Positions 25,659-35,943 are shown, counted from the stretch's first letter. The stretch is DNA of 64,000 nt from Hymenobacter chitinivorans DSM 11115 (GCF_002797555.1 NZ_PGFA01000001.1:1054001-1118000); one strand, 5' to 3'. Numbers and translations: made by a program. Notes: generated by a model from the sequence alone, not told the origin.

Positions 25659-26447
25659 ATGAAGTCTACCCTTATGCTCTCGGCCGCTCTGGCCGCTTTG
25701 ACTATTCCGGCCCTGGCCCAGACGGCGCCTGCCGCGGCCCCTGCGCGCGTGGCCGCCGACCAGATTGCCACCAAAAAAGGCCCGCTGACGCTGCAGCCCA
25801 TTACCCACGGCAGCGTGGTGCTTACCTGGAACGGGAAGACTATTTACGTGGACCCCTACGGCGGGGCGGCGGCCTACGCCGGCCTGGCCGCCCCCGACGT
25901 CATTCTGATTACCGACATTCACGGTGACCACCTCGACCCCAAGACGCTGGTCGGGCTTTCCGTGGGCAAGGCCCTGATGGTGGTGCCCCAGGCCGTGGCC
26001 GATAAGCTGCCGGCCGAGTACAAAGCGCAGGTCCGGGTGCTGGGCAACGGGCAGCGGCTCGATACGCTGGGCATGCAGGTGTCGGCCATTCCGATGTACA
26101 ACCTGCCCGAAGCCCCCGACGCCATGCACACCAAGGGCCGGGGCAATGGCTACGTGCTGAACCTGGGCGGCAAAAACGTGTACCTGTCCGGCGACACCGA
26201 GGACATTGCCGAAATGCGCGCCCTGAAGGGTATCGACGTGGCCTTCGTGTGCATGAACCTGCCCTACACCATGGACGTGAACCAAGCGGCCCAGGGCGTG
26301 CTGGCCTTCAAACCGGGCATCGTGTACCCCTACCACTACCGGGGGCAGAACGGCCTGAGCGACGTGGAAACCTTCAAGAAAACGGTAAACGCGGCCAACA
26401 AGAAAATTGATGTCCGGCTGCGCAACTGGTACGCCGCGGGCCAGTAA
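25659..26447 (+). CDS. Secreted MBL-fold metallohydrolase (UlaG-like)
   Basis: A 262-residue protein with a signal peptide (MKSTLMLSAALAALTIPALA, cleavage near AQT). It carries a metallo-beta-lactamase fold of the UlaG/YtkL type: GSVVLTWNGKTIYVDPYGG, then ILITDIHGDHLD (an HxDH-like metal site written as DIHGDHLD), YLSGDTE, and YPYHYRGQ. The protein would act in the periplasm. Substrate unknown. It is followed by converging two-component genes and is probably monocistronic. An upstream in-frame TTG at 25656 is not needed as a start. Confidence 0.88.
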   Translation: MKSTLMLSAALAALTIPALAQTAPAAAPARVAADQIATKKGPLTLQPITHGSVVLTWNGKTIYVDPYGGAAAYAGLAAPDVILITDIHGDHLDPKTLVGLSVGKALMVVPQAVADKLPAEYKAQVRVLGNGQRLDTLGMQVSAIPMYNLPEAPDAMHTKGRGNGYVLNLGGKNVYLSGDTEDIAEMRALKGIDVAFVCMNLPYTMDVNQAAQGVLAFKPGIVYPYHYRGQNGLSDVETFKKTVNAANKKIDVRLRNWYAAGQ

Positions 26448-26525
26448 GCCCGCCGCCGGGGTGTGCTAACCCGGCCCGGGCTTGTTGATAATGAAGGGGT
26501 TGCGGTAAAGCCAGTTACGCTCGGC

Positions 26526-27248
26526 TTACTGCAACCCCTTCAGCATTCTATAAAAAGCCTCGGCGTAGGTGTCACTGATGGGAATGAGCTGGTCGGCAAT
26601 CTGAATCCGGTTTTTCTCGATGTGGTCAATTTTGTCGAGGGCCACGAGGAAGGAGCGGTGCACGCGGGCAAAATCCTGGGTGGGCAGCAGCTCTTCCAGC
26701 CGGGCAAAGCTGAGCAGCGTCAGGATTTTCTCGTCCCGGGTATGAATCCGTAAATAGTCTTTCATGCCCTCCACAAAGAGAATATCCCGGATAGCCACCT
26801 TCTGAATGCGGTGACCCACCTTGAGGAAAATATACTCCGGCCCGGGCTTTGGAGCCTCTTTTTCAGCCTTCGGCGCCGGCGGCCGGCTCTGCTCCTGGTA
26901 GAGTCGTAAGACGCCTTTGTAGAACCGCTCGAAGGTGAAGGGCTTGAGCAGGTAGTCCTTCACTTCCAGGTCGTAGGCCCGCAGCGCGTACTGGTCGTAG
27001 GCCGTGGTGAGGATAATCAGGGGCTTAGGATTGAGCATCGGAATAAAGCTGAGCCCATCCACATCCGGCAGGTTGATGTCCAGAAACAGCAGGTCGGGCT
27101 TATCGGCCCGTAGCTGAGCGGCGGCCTCCAGGGGGCTGGTGTAGGTGCCGCGCAGCTCGAGGAAGGGAACTTTGCGGATGTATTCCTCCAGCATTTCCTG
27201 GGCCAGATGCTCGTCCTCAATGATGTAGCAGGTGAGCTTGTCTTTCAT
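26526..27248 (-). CDS. LytTR family response regulator
   Basis: A 240-residue response regulator. The receiver domain spans about residues 1-120, with phosphoacceptor Asp in LLFLDINLPDVDGL and the conserved Lys in DYLLKPF. A charged, Pro-rich linker follows, then a LytTR DNA-binding domain at about 145-238 (FLKVGHRIQKVAIRDILFVEG, LARVHRSFLVAL-type segment). It overlaps the 3' end of the histidine kinase gene by 32 bp, so the pair is translationally coupled. Confidence 0.95.
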   Translation of the reverse strand: MKDKLTCYIIEDEHLAQEMLEEYIRKVPFLELRGTYTSPLEAAAQLRADKPDLLFLDINLPDVDGLSFIPMLNPKPLIILTTAYDQYALRAYDLEVKDYLLKPFTFERFYKGVLRLYQEQSRPPAPKAEKEAPKPGPEYIFLKVGHRIQKVAIRDILFVEGMKDYLRIHTRDEKILTLLSFARLEELLPTQDFARVHRSFLVALDKIDHIEKNRIQIADQLIPISDTYAEAFYRMLKGLQ

Positions 27249-28239
27249 GAGCCGGGGAGTGAAGTCCGTGGAGGGTAAGCGTGACGGTAAAAATTAGGCC
27301 GGAGTCGTGAATGGCCAGCGTATGCTGGCCAGGGTACAGCAGCGCCAGTCGTTTGCGGACGTTGGGCAGCCCGATGCCCCCGGGTTCTTCCAGCGGGTTG
27401 GCCGGTTTTCGCGCTACGGGGTTCTGCACGCGGAAAACCAGGGTATCGGCTTGGACTTGCACTTCTACCCGCAGGGCGCCGGGCTCCAGCCGGGCGGGAC
27501 TGTGCTTGTAGGCATTTTCCAGCAGGTGAATAAACAGCAAAGGAGCCACGGAGCAGGCTTCGGGGTTGCCGGTTATGTGCAAATCCAGCACCGGACTGGG
27601 CTTGTAGCGAAGCTGCTGCAAGCTTACATAATCCCGCACGTAGTCCAGCTCCCGGCTGAGCGGCACCGTGGCCGCATTCGACTCATAAATCATGTAGCGC
27701 ATCAGGGAGGCCAGCTGCATCACGGCTTCCGGCGCGGCCGGCGCTTGTTTGTAAACCAGCGTATGGATGTTGTTGAGGGTGTTAAAGAGAAAGTGCGGGT
27801 TGATCTGCGACTTTAGATAATGCAGTTCGGCCTCCGCGGCCTGTTTTTCCAGCTGCTCTTTCCGGATGGTATTCAGCACCAGATTCTCGGTGACCCGGGC
27901 CAGCCAGCTCAGGAAGACAAAGAGGACGACCGAAAACAGGTGCATGCCATAGTACCCAATATCCGGTTCTTTGTGGTAGAACAGCATAAAAGGCAGAGGC
28001 CCGGTGAGCACAATTCCGGCCAGCCGGAGCCAATAGCCCCCGTCGCTCCGTTTGCCGGTATACTGCGTCAGGACGTGGAAGTGCGCGTAAAAGACGTACA
28101 AGCAAGTGGCAATAAACCCCGCGGTGGTGCTCCGCCAGTGGGTGTCACCTTCACTGCCCAGCTGGAAGGCCACCAGAAAAGTGAGTAAGACCCAGAGGGA
28201 GAGGTGAACCAGCCGGAAGATTTTTTTGATTCGCTCCAT
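27217..28239 (-). CDS. LytS-type sensor histidine kinase
   Basis: A 340-residue membrane histidine kinase. Four hydrophobic segments occupy about residues 10-125. A short coiled linker leads to the His_kinase domain, with H-box SQINPHFLFNTLNNIHTLV (phosphoacceptor His about residue 148). An ATPase domain follows with LLENAYKHS and GGIGLPNVRKRL. This is the standard partner of LytTR regulators in Bacteroidota. It is divergent from the ABC transporter operon, which is a plausible target. Confidence 0.94.
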   Translation of the reverse strand: MERIKKIFRLVHLSLWVLLTFLVAFQLGSEGDTHWRSTTAGFIATCLYVFYAHFHVLTQYTGKRSDGGYWLRLAGIVLTGPLPFMLFYHKEPDIGYYGMHLFSVVLFVFLSWLARVTENLVLNTIRKEQLEKQAAEAELHYLKSQINPHFLFNTLNNIHTLVYKQAPAAPEAVMQLASLMRYMIYESNAATVPLSRELDYVRDYVSLQQLRYKPSPVLDLHITGNPEACSVAPLLFIHLLENAYKHSPARLEPGALRVEVQVQADTLVFRVQNPVARKPANPLEEPGGIGLPNVRKRLALLYPGQHTLAIHDSGLIFTVTLTLHGLHSPAHERQAHLLHH

Positions 28240-28479
28240 TGCGCAAAGTTGCGTTTTCCAGCCCTGGCGAAGCCACGGTTTCGACCAGCTGCCAGTCCTG
28301 ATCTACGAGTCCTGAAATCGAGCCCGCCAGGGTGTTGGTGGCCGCAACGACTGGCTTGGTCGAGTAATTCTGCCCAGTAGCATATCGGGTTTCGGCTTTC
28401 AAGTCGGTAACCATTGCTTCGGCCTACCATCGAGCAAGTACGCATCCGGTCAGGTGCGGGGCTTGTCTCGTTTCCGAAG

Positions 28480-29433
28480 ATGAACCGCAGCCAAATCAAT
28501 AGTCAGGCCCAGCCGCCGCTGGGCCTGAGCATCCGCAACGTCTCGAAACGCTACGCAAACGGCGTGCAGGCGCTGACTAATGTGTCGCTAACCATTCCGC
28601 CGGGCATGTACGGGCTGCTGGGCCCCAACGGCGCGGGCAAATCAACGCTGATGCGTACCCTGGCCACGCTGCAGGAACCCGATACCGGACAGCTGTTGCT
28701 GGGCGGCATCGACGTGGTGCACCAGAAAGAAGCCGTGCGGCAAACGCTGGGCTACCTGCCCCAGGAGTTTGGGGTGTATCCGAACGCCCGCGCCGAGGAG
28801 CTGCTCGACTACTTTGCCGTGCTCAAGGGCCTGACCAACCGGGCCGTGCGCCGCGCCACCACCGAGGCCTTGCTTAGGCAAACCAACCTCTGGGACAAGC
28901 GCCGGCAGAAGCTGGGCGGTTATTCCGGCGGCATGCGTCAGCGCTTTGGCGTGGCCGTGGCCCTGCTCGGCAACCCCCAGTTGCTAATAGTGGACGAGCC
29001 CACGGCGGGCCTGGATCCGGCCGAGCGGGTGCGCTTTCTTAATCTGCTCAGTGAATTGGGCGAAAACAGCGTAGTAATTCTCTCCACCCACATTGTGGCC
29101 GACGTGGCGGAATTGTGCACCACCATGGCCATTATCAACCAGGGCCGGATTCTGCTCGAAGCCCAGCCCCCGGCCGCCGTGGCCGCCCTCCAGGGCCACG
29201 TCTGGCGCCAGCTGATTGATAAACACACCCTGCCCGCCCTGGAACGGGAGCACCAGATTATTTCGGCCAAGCTGCTCAGCGGCCGCACCCTAATCCACGT
29301 GTACAGCCCCGACCGGCCCGGCCCGGGGTTCGAACCGGTGGAGCCCGACCTGGAGGACGTGTATTTCAGCGCCCTGACGGGCTGCGTTGGCCGGGCTAGG
29401 CAGCCGCTGGAGAGGGAGGAGGTAGGGCCATGA
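28480..29433 (+). CDS. ABC transporter ATP-binding protein
   Basis: A 317-residue ATPase subunit. Walker A is GLLGPNGAGKST, the Q-loop is YLPQEFGVYP, the signature is YSGGMRQRFG, Walker B is LLIVDEPTAGLDP and the switch His is in ILSTHIV. The C-terminal extension (about 230-317) is like that of drug/lantibiotic-type exporters. ATG 28480 is chosen because the upstream frame from 28414 is unrelated. Its stop overlaps the start of the permease-peptidase gene by four bases. It is divergent from a LytS/LytTR system that may control it. Confidence 0.93.
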   Translation: MNRSQINSQAQPPLGLSIRNVSKRYANGVQALTNVSLTIPPGMYGLLGPNGAGKSTLMRTLATLQEPDTGQLLLGGIDVVHQKEAVRQTLGYLPQEFGVYPNARAEELLDYFAVLKGLTNRAVRRATTEALLRQTNLWDKRRQKLGGYSGGMRQRFGVAVALLGNPQLLIVDEPTAGLDPAERVRFLNLLSELGENSVVILSTHIVADVAELCTTMAIINQGRILLEAQPPAAVAALQGHVWRQLIDKHTLPALEREHQIISAKLLSGRTLIHVYSPDRPGPGFEPVEPDLEDVYFSALTGCVGRARQPLEREEVGP

Positions 29434-32400
29434 AGTTCCGACGGATTTTTGCGCTGGAGTTTCGCTACCAGCTGCGCCGGGTCACTACCTGGCTGTATTT
29501 CGGCGCGTTGCTGGCGCTGACTTTTCTGATTGTCGTGGCCAATTATGCCGACGATGCGCGCGACGGGTATTTCTTGCTCAACGCGCCTATCGTGCTGGCA
29601 GCCGTTACGGCTATCTGCAGCGTGAAGTGGCTGCTGATTGGCGCCTCCGTGGCGGGCGAGGCGGGCACCCGCGACGTGCAGACGCGGATGCAGATGCTTA
29701 CCTACGTTGCTCCGGCCAGCAAGGCCGCTTACCTGGGCGGGCGGTTTCTGGCCGCCTTTGCCCTCAGCGTGCTCGTGCTGCTGGCCATTCCAGGGGGCCT
29801 GCTGCTGGCCCTGTACGGGGCCGGAATCGAAACCGAGCTGCTCGGGCCATTCCGGCTGGCCGCCTACCTGACGGCTTTTGGCTTTATCGCGCTGCCCAAC
29901 GCCTTTTTCGCCACGGCTGTTCAGTTCTCGCTGGCCACGCTGAGTCGCCGGGCCCTGACCAGTTATCTGGCCGGGGCAGCCCTGTTTGCGGCCGCCTACC
30001 TCTGCTGGCCGCTGCTGGAGCAAGGAGCCAAATGGGGAAATCTGGCCGACCCGATGAGCTTGGGTCCGGTGCTAAGCCATATGGACAACGACTGGAGTCC
30101 ATTGGAGAAGAATAGCCGCTTAATGCTGCTGGAAGGGCCTTTTCTTGCCAACCGTCTGCTGTGGCTCGGCATTTCACTGGGGCTGTTGGCGTTTACGTAT
30201 TTCCGGTTTCAGTTTGTTTTACCCGAAACCGCCCGACCACCGAAACCCAGCCAACTGCCACAACCAGTTGCCCCGGCCCGGGTAAGCCTGAGTTGGAGCA
30301 GCGGGGTTGCGTTGCCACCGGCCCGGGGCGCATTTGGCCCGGCCACTCAGCTGCGGCAGCTGCGCCTGCTCACCGGGCAAGCCTTCCGGCAACTGGCCCG
30401 AAGCAAGGCCGGCTTGCCGCTGCTAGGCGTGCTGGCCCTGCTCGTGGGGCTGACCATTCCCGCTAATCTGGAAGGCCGGGGCGTGCCCCTGCTGCCCCGT
30501 ACCGACTTTGTGCTGGACTATCTGACCGCGCCGTTGGCGCAGCTGGAGCGTTTCTGGCCCCTCATTGCCCTGCTTACCATTTTCTACGCCGGGGAGCTGG
30601 TGTGGCGGGAGCGGGAGGCCGGCCTGAGCGACATTGCCAACGCGGCGCCGGTGCCGGAATGGGTGCTCTTCCTGAGTCGGTTTCTGGCCCTGGCCCTAGT
30701 GCTGGTGCTGTGGCTGGCGCTGCTGCTGACGGCCGGCCTGATGGCGCAGGCGGCCATCGGCGGCGCTGTTCCCGAAATCGGACTGTACCTGCAAATTCTT
30801 TTCGGGCTGCAGTTGGTTGATTGCCTGCTTTTTGCCTTGCTGGTTCTCTGCGTGCACGTGCTGGTAAATCAGAAGTTTGTGGGGCACTTGGTGGCGCTGC
30901 TGGCCTACGCAGGCATTACCTTTGCACCTAGCCTGGGCGTTGAGCACAAGCTACTGGTATACGGCGCCAGTCCGCCCTGGACGTATACCGACCTAGCCGG
31001 CTTTGGGCCCACGCTGGCGCCCTGGCTGTGGTTTAAGGGCTACTGGGCGGCGTGGGCGCTGGTGCTGGCCGTGGTGGCGGTGCTGTTCTGGGGCCGGGGC
31101 CGGGAGAGTAGCGTGGCGGCCCGGCTGCAGCTGGCCCGGCGGCGCTTCACGGGCTTGGTGGCCTGGGTAGCCGCGGCGGCAGCGGGCGGCGTCTTGGCAA
31201 CCGGCGGCTTTATTTTCTATAATACCAACGTGCTGCATGAGTACACCAGCGCCTCCGCGGCAACCGCGCGCCGGGCGGCCTACGAACAGCGCTACCGCCG
31301 CTACCGGAACGTGCCCCAGCCCGTGCTGACGGGGGTAAACCTGCTGGTGGAAATGTATCCCAAGCAGCGGAAAGTGGACATCCAGGGCACGTATCTGCTG
31401 GTCAACAACACCCGGGTACCCATCGACTCGGTGCACCTGGGAACGGGGGCGGGCGTGGAAACCACCGCCATTCACTTCCACCAGCCTGCCCAGGTAGCCC
31501 TGGTCGACGAGCCGCTGGGCCACCGCATTTATACCCTATCAAAACCCCTATTGCCTGGGGATTCGCTGCGCCTGCGCTTTCGGGTGAGCTACAAAGCGCA
31601 AGGCTTTGCCAACGGCGGCGCCGATGCCCAGATAACTGAAAAAAGCAGCAGCTTCCGGAACATCGAGTGGCTGCCCGTTATTGGGTACGAACCCTACCGG
31701 GAGCTGGACGAGGCCGGTGCCCGCCAAGCGTATGGCCTGGCCCCCCGGCCCGCCACGGCCTCGGTCTACGACGAGGCGGCGCGCCGCTACGCCCCGTTTC
31801 CCGAGCAAATCCGCTTTGCAGCTACGGTGGGGACGGTGGCGGGCCAGCAGGTAGTAGCACCGGGCACCCTGCGCCGGACCTGGACCCACGCCGGCCGCCG
31901 CTACTTTCACTACGCCACGGAGGCCCCCATTCGCAATGAATACACCATTTTCTCGGCCTACTACGCGGGGCAGGAAGGTAAGTGGCGCAACCCGGCGGCC
32001 GGGCCGGGGCCGGAGGTTGCCATCCAGATTTTCTATCCGCCGGGCTTGCCGCAAAACCCCGCGCGCATGATCCGGAGCGCTCAGGCGTCGCTGGACTACT
32101 ACACCCGGCAGTTTGGGCCTTATCCGCACCGGCAGCTCCGCTTCGTGGCCCATCCCAGCTACGACTTCGGCCACCACGCCGCGCCCATCGACATTACGGC
32201 GGAGGAAGGCTTTTTCCTGTTGAATCCCAAGGCCGATAAGCGGGGTTTTGACTTAGTAACGGCCGTGGTGGCCCACGAAGTGGCACACCAGTGGTGGGGC
32301 AACCAGCTCAAACCCGCTTACGTGGAGGGCGCGGGCCTGATTACCGAAAGCCTGGCCTGGTATTCGGCCCTGGGCGTGCTGGAGGAGCAATACGGACCGG

Positions 32401-33050
32401 AACACATGCGGCGGCTCTTAGATTTTCTGCGGGAAGAAAACAAAGTTCCGCGCACCCGCGCTGCGCTGCCGCTGCTGCGGGCCGACGACTGGTACCAGAA
32501 CTACCGCAAAGGCCCCCTGGCGCTGTACGCGCTGAATCAGTATATGGGCCGAAACCGGGTCAACGGGGCACTCCGGCAGCTGCTGGCCAAACACCGCCCC
32601 GGCACGCTGCCCCGGCCTACGTCGTTGGACCTCTACCGGGAGCTGCAGGCGGCCGCGCCCGACTCGGTCCAGCCGCTGCTCCACGACCTGTTCGCAGCCA
32701 ATACTTTCTGGGACCTCGCCGCCGACAATGCCACCGCCAAACAACTCAGAGCGGGCAAATGGCAGGTCACGCTCACCCTGCGGGCCCGCAAGCTAGTCGT
32801 GGACAGTGCCGGCACCGAAACGAAGCGGCCCATGCGGGACTGGGTGGAAATCGGCGTTTTTGCGCCCGCCAAAGCCGGAGAGAAGCTCGGTAAGCTGCTC
32901 TACCGGCAAAAGCACCGCCTCAAATCCGGGCGGCAGACCATTACGCTGGCCCTGCCCGGCCGGCCCGCTACCGTGGGCGTTGACCCGCGCCAGTTGCTGA
33001 TTGACTGGAAGCAAACCGATAACTACGCCGTGGTGCAGTCAGAAGAGTAA
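29430..33050 (+). CDS. ABC-2 permease fused to an M1 aminopeptidase
   Basis: A 1206-residue inner-membrane protein. Residues about 1-600 are an ABC-2-type permease with about 12 hydrophobic segments in two halves. Residues about 640-1200 are a periplasmic M1 (gluzincin) peptidase domain, with the zinc site HEVAHQWWGN at about 949-958 and the third ligand Glu in GLITESLAW. The substrate-binding GXMEN motif of true aminopeptidases is not obvious; the corresponding region is PSYDFGHHAAP, so catalysis is uncertain. This architecture, with its ATPase partner just upstream, recurs in Bacteroidota. Its substrate is unknown. Confidence 0.9.
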   Translation: MKFRRIFALEFRYQLRRVTTWLYFGALLALTFLIVVANYADDARDGYFLLNAPIVLAAVTAICSVKWLLIGASVAGEAGTRDVQTRMQMLTYVAPASKAAYLGGRFLAAFALSVLVLLAIPGGLLLALYGAGIETELLGPFRLAAYLTAFGFIALPNAFFATAVQFSLATLSRRALTSYLAGAALFAAAYLCWPLLEQGAKWGNLADPMSLGPVLSHMDNDWSPLEKNSRLMLLEGPFLANRLLWLGISLGLLAFTYFRFQFVLPETARPPKPSQLPQPVAPARVSLSWSSGVALPPARGAFGPATQLRQLRLLTGQAFRQLARSKAGLPLLGVLALLVGLTIPANLEGRGVPLLPRTDFVLDYLTAPLAQLERFWPLIALLTIFYAGELVWREREAGLSDIANAAPVPEWVLFLSRFLALALVLVLWLALLLTAGLMAQAAIGGAVPEIGLYLQILFGLQLVDCLLFALLVLCVHVLVNQKFVGHLVALLAYAGITFAPSLGVEHKLLVYGASPPWTYTDLAGFGPTLAPWLWFKGYWAAWALVLAVVAVLFWGRGRESSVAARLQLARRRFTGLVAWVAAAAAGGVLATGGFIFYNTNVLHEYTSASAATARRAAYEQRYRRYRNVPQPVLTGVNLLVEMYPKQRKVDIQGTYLLVNNTRVPIDSVHLGTGAGVETTAIHFHQPAQVALVDEPLGHRIYTLSKPLLPGDSLRLRFRVSYKAQGFANGGADAQITEKSSSFRNIEWLPVIGYEPYRELDEAGARQAYGLAPRPATASVYDEAARRYAPFPEQIRFAATVGTVAGQQVVAPGTLRRTWTHAGRRYFHYATEAPIRNEYTIFSAYYAGQEGKWRNPAAGPGPEVAIQIFYPPGLPQNPARMIRSAQASLDYYTRQFGPYPHRQLRFVAHPSYDFGHHAAPIDITAEEGFFLLNPKADKRGFDLVTAVVAHEVAHQWWGNQLKPAYVEGAGLITESLAWYSALGVLEEQYGPEHMRRLLDFLREENKVPRTRAALPLLRADDWYQNYRKGPLALYALNQYMGRNRVNGALRQLLAKHRPGTLPRPTSLDLYRELQAAAPDSVQPLLHDLFAANTFWDLAADNATAKQLRAGKWQVTLTLRARKLVVDSAGTETKRPMRDWVEIGVFAPAKAGEKLGKLLYRQKHRLKSGRQTITLALPGRPATVGVDPRQLLIDWKQTDNYAVVQSEE

Positions 33051-33117
33051 ATCAGGCCCGTACTTCCATTCTTGCAAGCCGAAACTTGCTTGCCGCATCC
33101 TGCTCTCAATGAGTTGC

Positions 33118-35943
33118 TTACTGCCCGGGCTGCAGCCGACCCAGCCACACCCGGAATGTGGCGCCGGCCCCTTCCTGGCTGTCGACCTCGATCCGGCCCC
33201 CGTTGGCCTGCACGATGCGGTTGACCAGGTACAGCCCGACTCCGGAGCCGGCCGTGTGCTGGTGCAGGCGGCGAAATAGGTGGAACAGCTCCTCGCCGTA
33301 CTTGTTGGCGTCGAAGCCCAGGCCGTTGTCTTCCACCACCAGTACCGGCAGCCCGTCGTCCACCCAGACCGAAATGTGAATCCGGGCCGGGCGTTGCGGG
33401 TCGGCGTACTTCAGGGAGTTGCTCACCAGATTGAGCAGCACCGTGCGCAGATTGACCCGCGGAAAAGTGACGGTGGGGTAGGCTGCAAAGTCGGTGGTGA
33501 TGCGGGCCCGGGCGGCCCGCATCTGGGGCTCCAGCAGCGTTAGCACCTCCTCCGTCAGCTCCACCAGTGCCACGGTTTCGGCGGGGGCTTGGCCGGCCTG
33601 CTGCGCTTGCCCCAGCGCGGCCAGGTCGTCGATGGTGCTGCCCAGCTGCTGCAGCGCCTGCTGAATCAGGGGCACCAGTACCTGCTCTTCTTCCGGATCA
33701 AGAAACCGGATGCTGCGGTAGAGCTCCTCAAACAAGCCGCTCAGGTTGTTGACGGGCTGCTTGAGGTCGTGGGAGGCGGCGTACACGAAGTTGTCCAAAT
33801 CCTGGTTGGTGCGCGTGAGCTGCTTGTTGAAGCGCTGCAGCTCCTGCTCCGAATGCCGGAGCGCGGCTTCGGCCCGCTTGGCTTCCGTAATATCGAGGAC
33901 AAACTTGACGCATTCGGTTTCGCTCAGGCGCTTGCCCGCCGACAAGCCCCACCAGTGGGTACCGTCGGGGCGCCGGTACTGCTTCTCCAGGGGCGTACTC
34001 TCGCCGGTGCTGCGCAGCTCCTGCAGCGACTGGCGGGTAACGGCACTAAACTCCGGCGTCGTGAGCGTGTCCAGATACACCTGGCTGCTGGCCAGCCGGG
34101 CGTGGGCGTAGCCGCTCATGCGCTCAAAGGCCGGGTTGCTGTCGTGAATACAGCCCTGCATGTCGAAGAAAAGGATACCCACCGTGTCGATGGAAAGGGC
34201 CTTTTGCAGCCGCTCCTGGCTCCGGCGCAGGGCCTCTTCCACCTGCTTGCGGTCGTGAATATCGACGGAAGAGCCAAACCAACGGGTAATCTGGCCGCTC
34301 AACGGGTTCCGAAAAGGCTCGGCCCGCACCAAAAACCAGCGGTAGGAGCCATCGGCGGCCCGAATTCGGTGCTCGACTTCAAAAACGGTGCCGGTGCGGC
34401 GCGCTTCCTGGAAAGCTTCCATCGTGTGGGCTGCATCGGCCGGATGCACAAACGCGGTAGCCACCGCGGCGGCCGAACTCAGCTCGTAGGGCACGCCGGT
34501 GTAGCGGCTCCACTGCCGGTTGAAAAACTCCGTGCGGCCTTCCCCGTCGGTAATCCAGACGATCTGCGGCACGGCGTCGGCCATAACCCGGAACCGCTCT
34601 TCGCTTTCCCGCAACGCAGCTTCGGTGCGGGCCCGCACTACGGCCGCCCAGGTGCGCTCAGCAGTTTCCTCGAGCAAATTCAGCTCGTGGTCGGTCCAGG
34701 CGTGGGGGTGGACATAGTGGATAAAGAATACCGCAATGAGCTGCCCGTCTTTGCGCAGCGGCACGTCGACGGTGGCCCCGAGCTGCAGCGCGGCGTAGGC
34801 GCCTTTCTCCTGATCGGTGAGCGTCGGGTCGTGGGCAATGTCGGGGCGGACGACGGTGCGGCCGGCGGTAAAGGCCTGCAGCAGCGCCGGCCCGTAGTCG
34901 TCGTAGAGGTAGCGCCCCTCGATGCTGGGCACGCCCGGCTGGGTGTAGTTGCACGTGACGACGAGGTGGGCCTGGTCGCCCTGGTCTTCGGCGTAGCCCA
35001 CCCGGCTGGCGCCCAGGTACTGGCCCAGGGCGCAGGCGGCCTGGTACTGAATATGGGCCGGGTCGGCCAGGGGACGCAGCTGGTCGCTGAGCCGCAGCAG
35101 AAAAGCTTGCTGCTGCTCGCGCTGGCGCAGCGCCTCTTCGGCCTGCCGCCGCTGGGAAATGTCGCTGAACAGGATGGCCACCTGGTGCCGTTCCGGCTCG
35201 CCCACCCGGAAGGCGTAGACGTCGTACCAGCGGTGCAGCTGCTCGGCGCGCTGCTCGAAGCGCACCGGCTGGCCGCTGAGCGCTACCTGGCCGTAAATGT
35301 CGAACCAGTGCTGCTCGTGCAGGGGCTCCAATTCCCGCATGGTGCGCCCGACGGCCTCCTGCAGGCCGGTTTGCCGCTCAAAGGCGGGGTTAACTTCCAA
35401 AAAACGGTAATCCACGGGGTGCTGCGCGCCCTCAAACAGCACCTCAATCAGGCAGAAGCCTTGGTCGATGCTCTCAAAAAGGGTGCGGTACCGGGCTTCA
35501 CTGTCGCGCAAGGCCGCTTCGGTCCCGAGCTTCGGGTCACACCCCTCGGGCGGCTGGGCAGCCTCGGTGAAGCTGAGCAGCAAGCCGCCTCCCACGCGCT
35601 GACTGATGACGTGCAGGTGGTGCGGAGTGCCCTCAAGAGCATGAATTACGGCAAAATGACCCGGCTCCCCGGTTTGTAGCGCGTGGTGCAGCGCCGGCCA
35701 GCTGCCGTTCGGGCGGCCGTCGGCAAAGAGCTGGGTGAAGGTGCCCGACGGCTGCGCCGGCAGCCGCAGCAGGCGCTGCGCCGCGGGGTTGAGGTAGGTC
35801 AGGGCCAGGTCGGCCAGGGTGCCCGCCGGGGCATAAATGGGTGTGCAGAGCACGATGCCGTTCGTGGCCAGGTCGAGCAGAGTCGGCAGCAACGCTTCGG
35901 TGGGAAACAGGTCGAAGGCCTGGAACGGGGAGTCAGCGGGCAT
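33118..35943 (-). CDS. PAS/GAF multi-sensor histidine kinase
   Basis: A 941-residue cytoplasmic hybrid of sensory domains. It has an N-terminal PAS (about 15-125), a second PAS (about 155-275, with DQGFCLIEVLFE), a GAF domain (about 300-450), a third PAS (about 465-590, with IVWITDGEGRTEFFNRQW) and a fourth PAS (about 595-710, with GILFFDMQGCIHDSNPAFERM). A phytochrome-like HisKA follows with H-box YAASHDLKQPVNNL, then an HATPase with NLVSNSLKYADP, VVEDNGLGFD and GSGVGLYLVNRI. No membrane segment is present. ATG 35943 starts the recognisable sequence; the frame runs to 36246 without similarity. The partner regulator is not adjacent. Confidence 0.92.
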   Translation of the reverse strand: MPADSPFQAFDLFPTEALLPTLLDLATNGIVLCTPIYAPAGTLADLALTYLNPAAQRLLRLPAQPSGTFTQLFADGRPNGSWPALHHALQTGEPGHFAVIHALEGTPHHLHVISQRVGGGLLLSFTEAAQPPEGCDPKLGTEAALRDSEARYRTLFESIDQGFCLIEVLFEGAQHPVDYRFLEVNPAFERQTGLQEAVGRTMRELEPLHEQHWFDIYGQVALSGQPVRFEQRAEQLHRWYDVYAFRVGEPERHQVAILFSDISQRRQAEEALRQREQQQAFLLRLSDQLRPLADPAHIQYQAACALGQYLGASRVGYAEDQGDQAHLVVTCNYTQPGVPSIEGRYLYDDYGPALLQAFTAGRTVVRPDIAHDPTLTDQEKGAYAALQLGATVDVPLRKDGQLIAVFFIHYVHPHAWTDHELNLLEETAERTWAAVVRARTEAALRESEERFRVMADAVPQIVWITDGEGRTEFFNRQWSRYTGVPYELSSAAAVATAFVHPADAAHTMEAFQEARRTGTVFEVEHRIRAADGSYRWFLVRAEPFRNPLSGQITRWFGSSVDIHDRKQVEEALRRSQERLQKALSIDTVGILFFDMQGCIHDSNPAFERMSGYAHARLASSQVYLDTLTTPEFSAVTRQSLQELRSTGESTPLEKQYRRPDGTHWWGLSAGKRLSETECVKFVLDITEAKRAEAALRHSEQELQRFNKQLTRTNQDLDNFVYAASHDLKQPVNNLSGLFEELYRSIRFLDPEEEQVLVPLIQQALQQLGSTIDDLAALGQAQQAGQAPAETVALVELTEEVLTLLEPQMRAARARITTDFAAYPTVTFPRVNLRTVLLNLVSNSLKYADPQRPARIHISVWVDDGLPVLVVEDNGLGFDANKYGEELFHLFRRLHQHTAGSGVGLYLVNRIVQANGGRIEVDSQEGAGATFRVWLGRLQPGQ

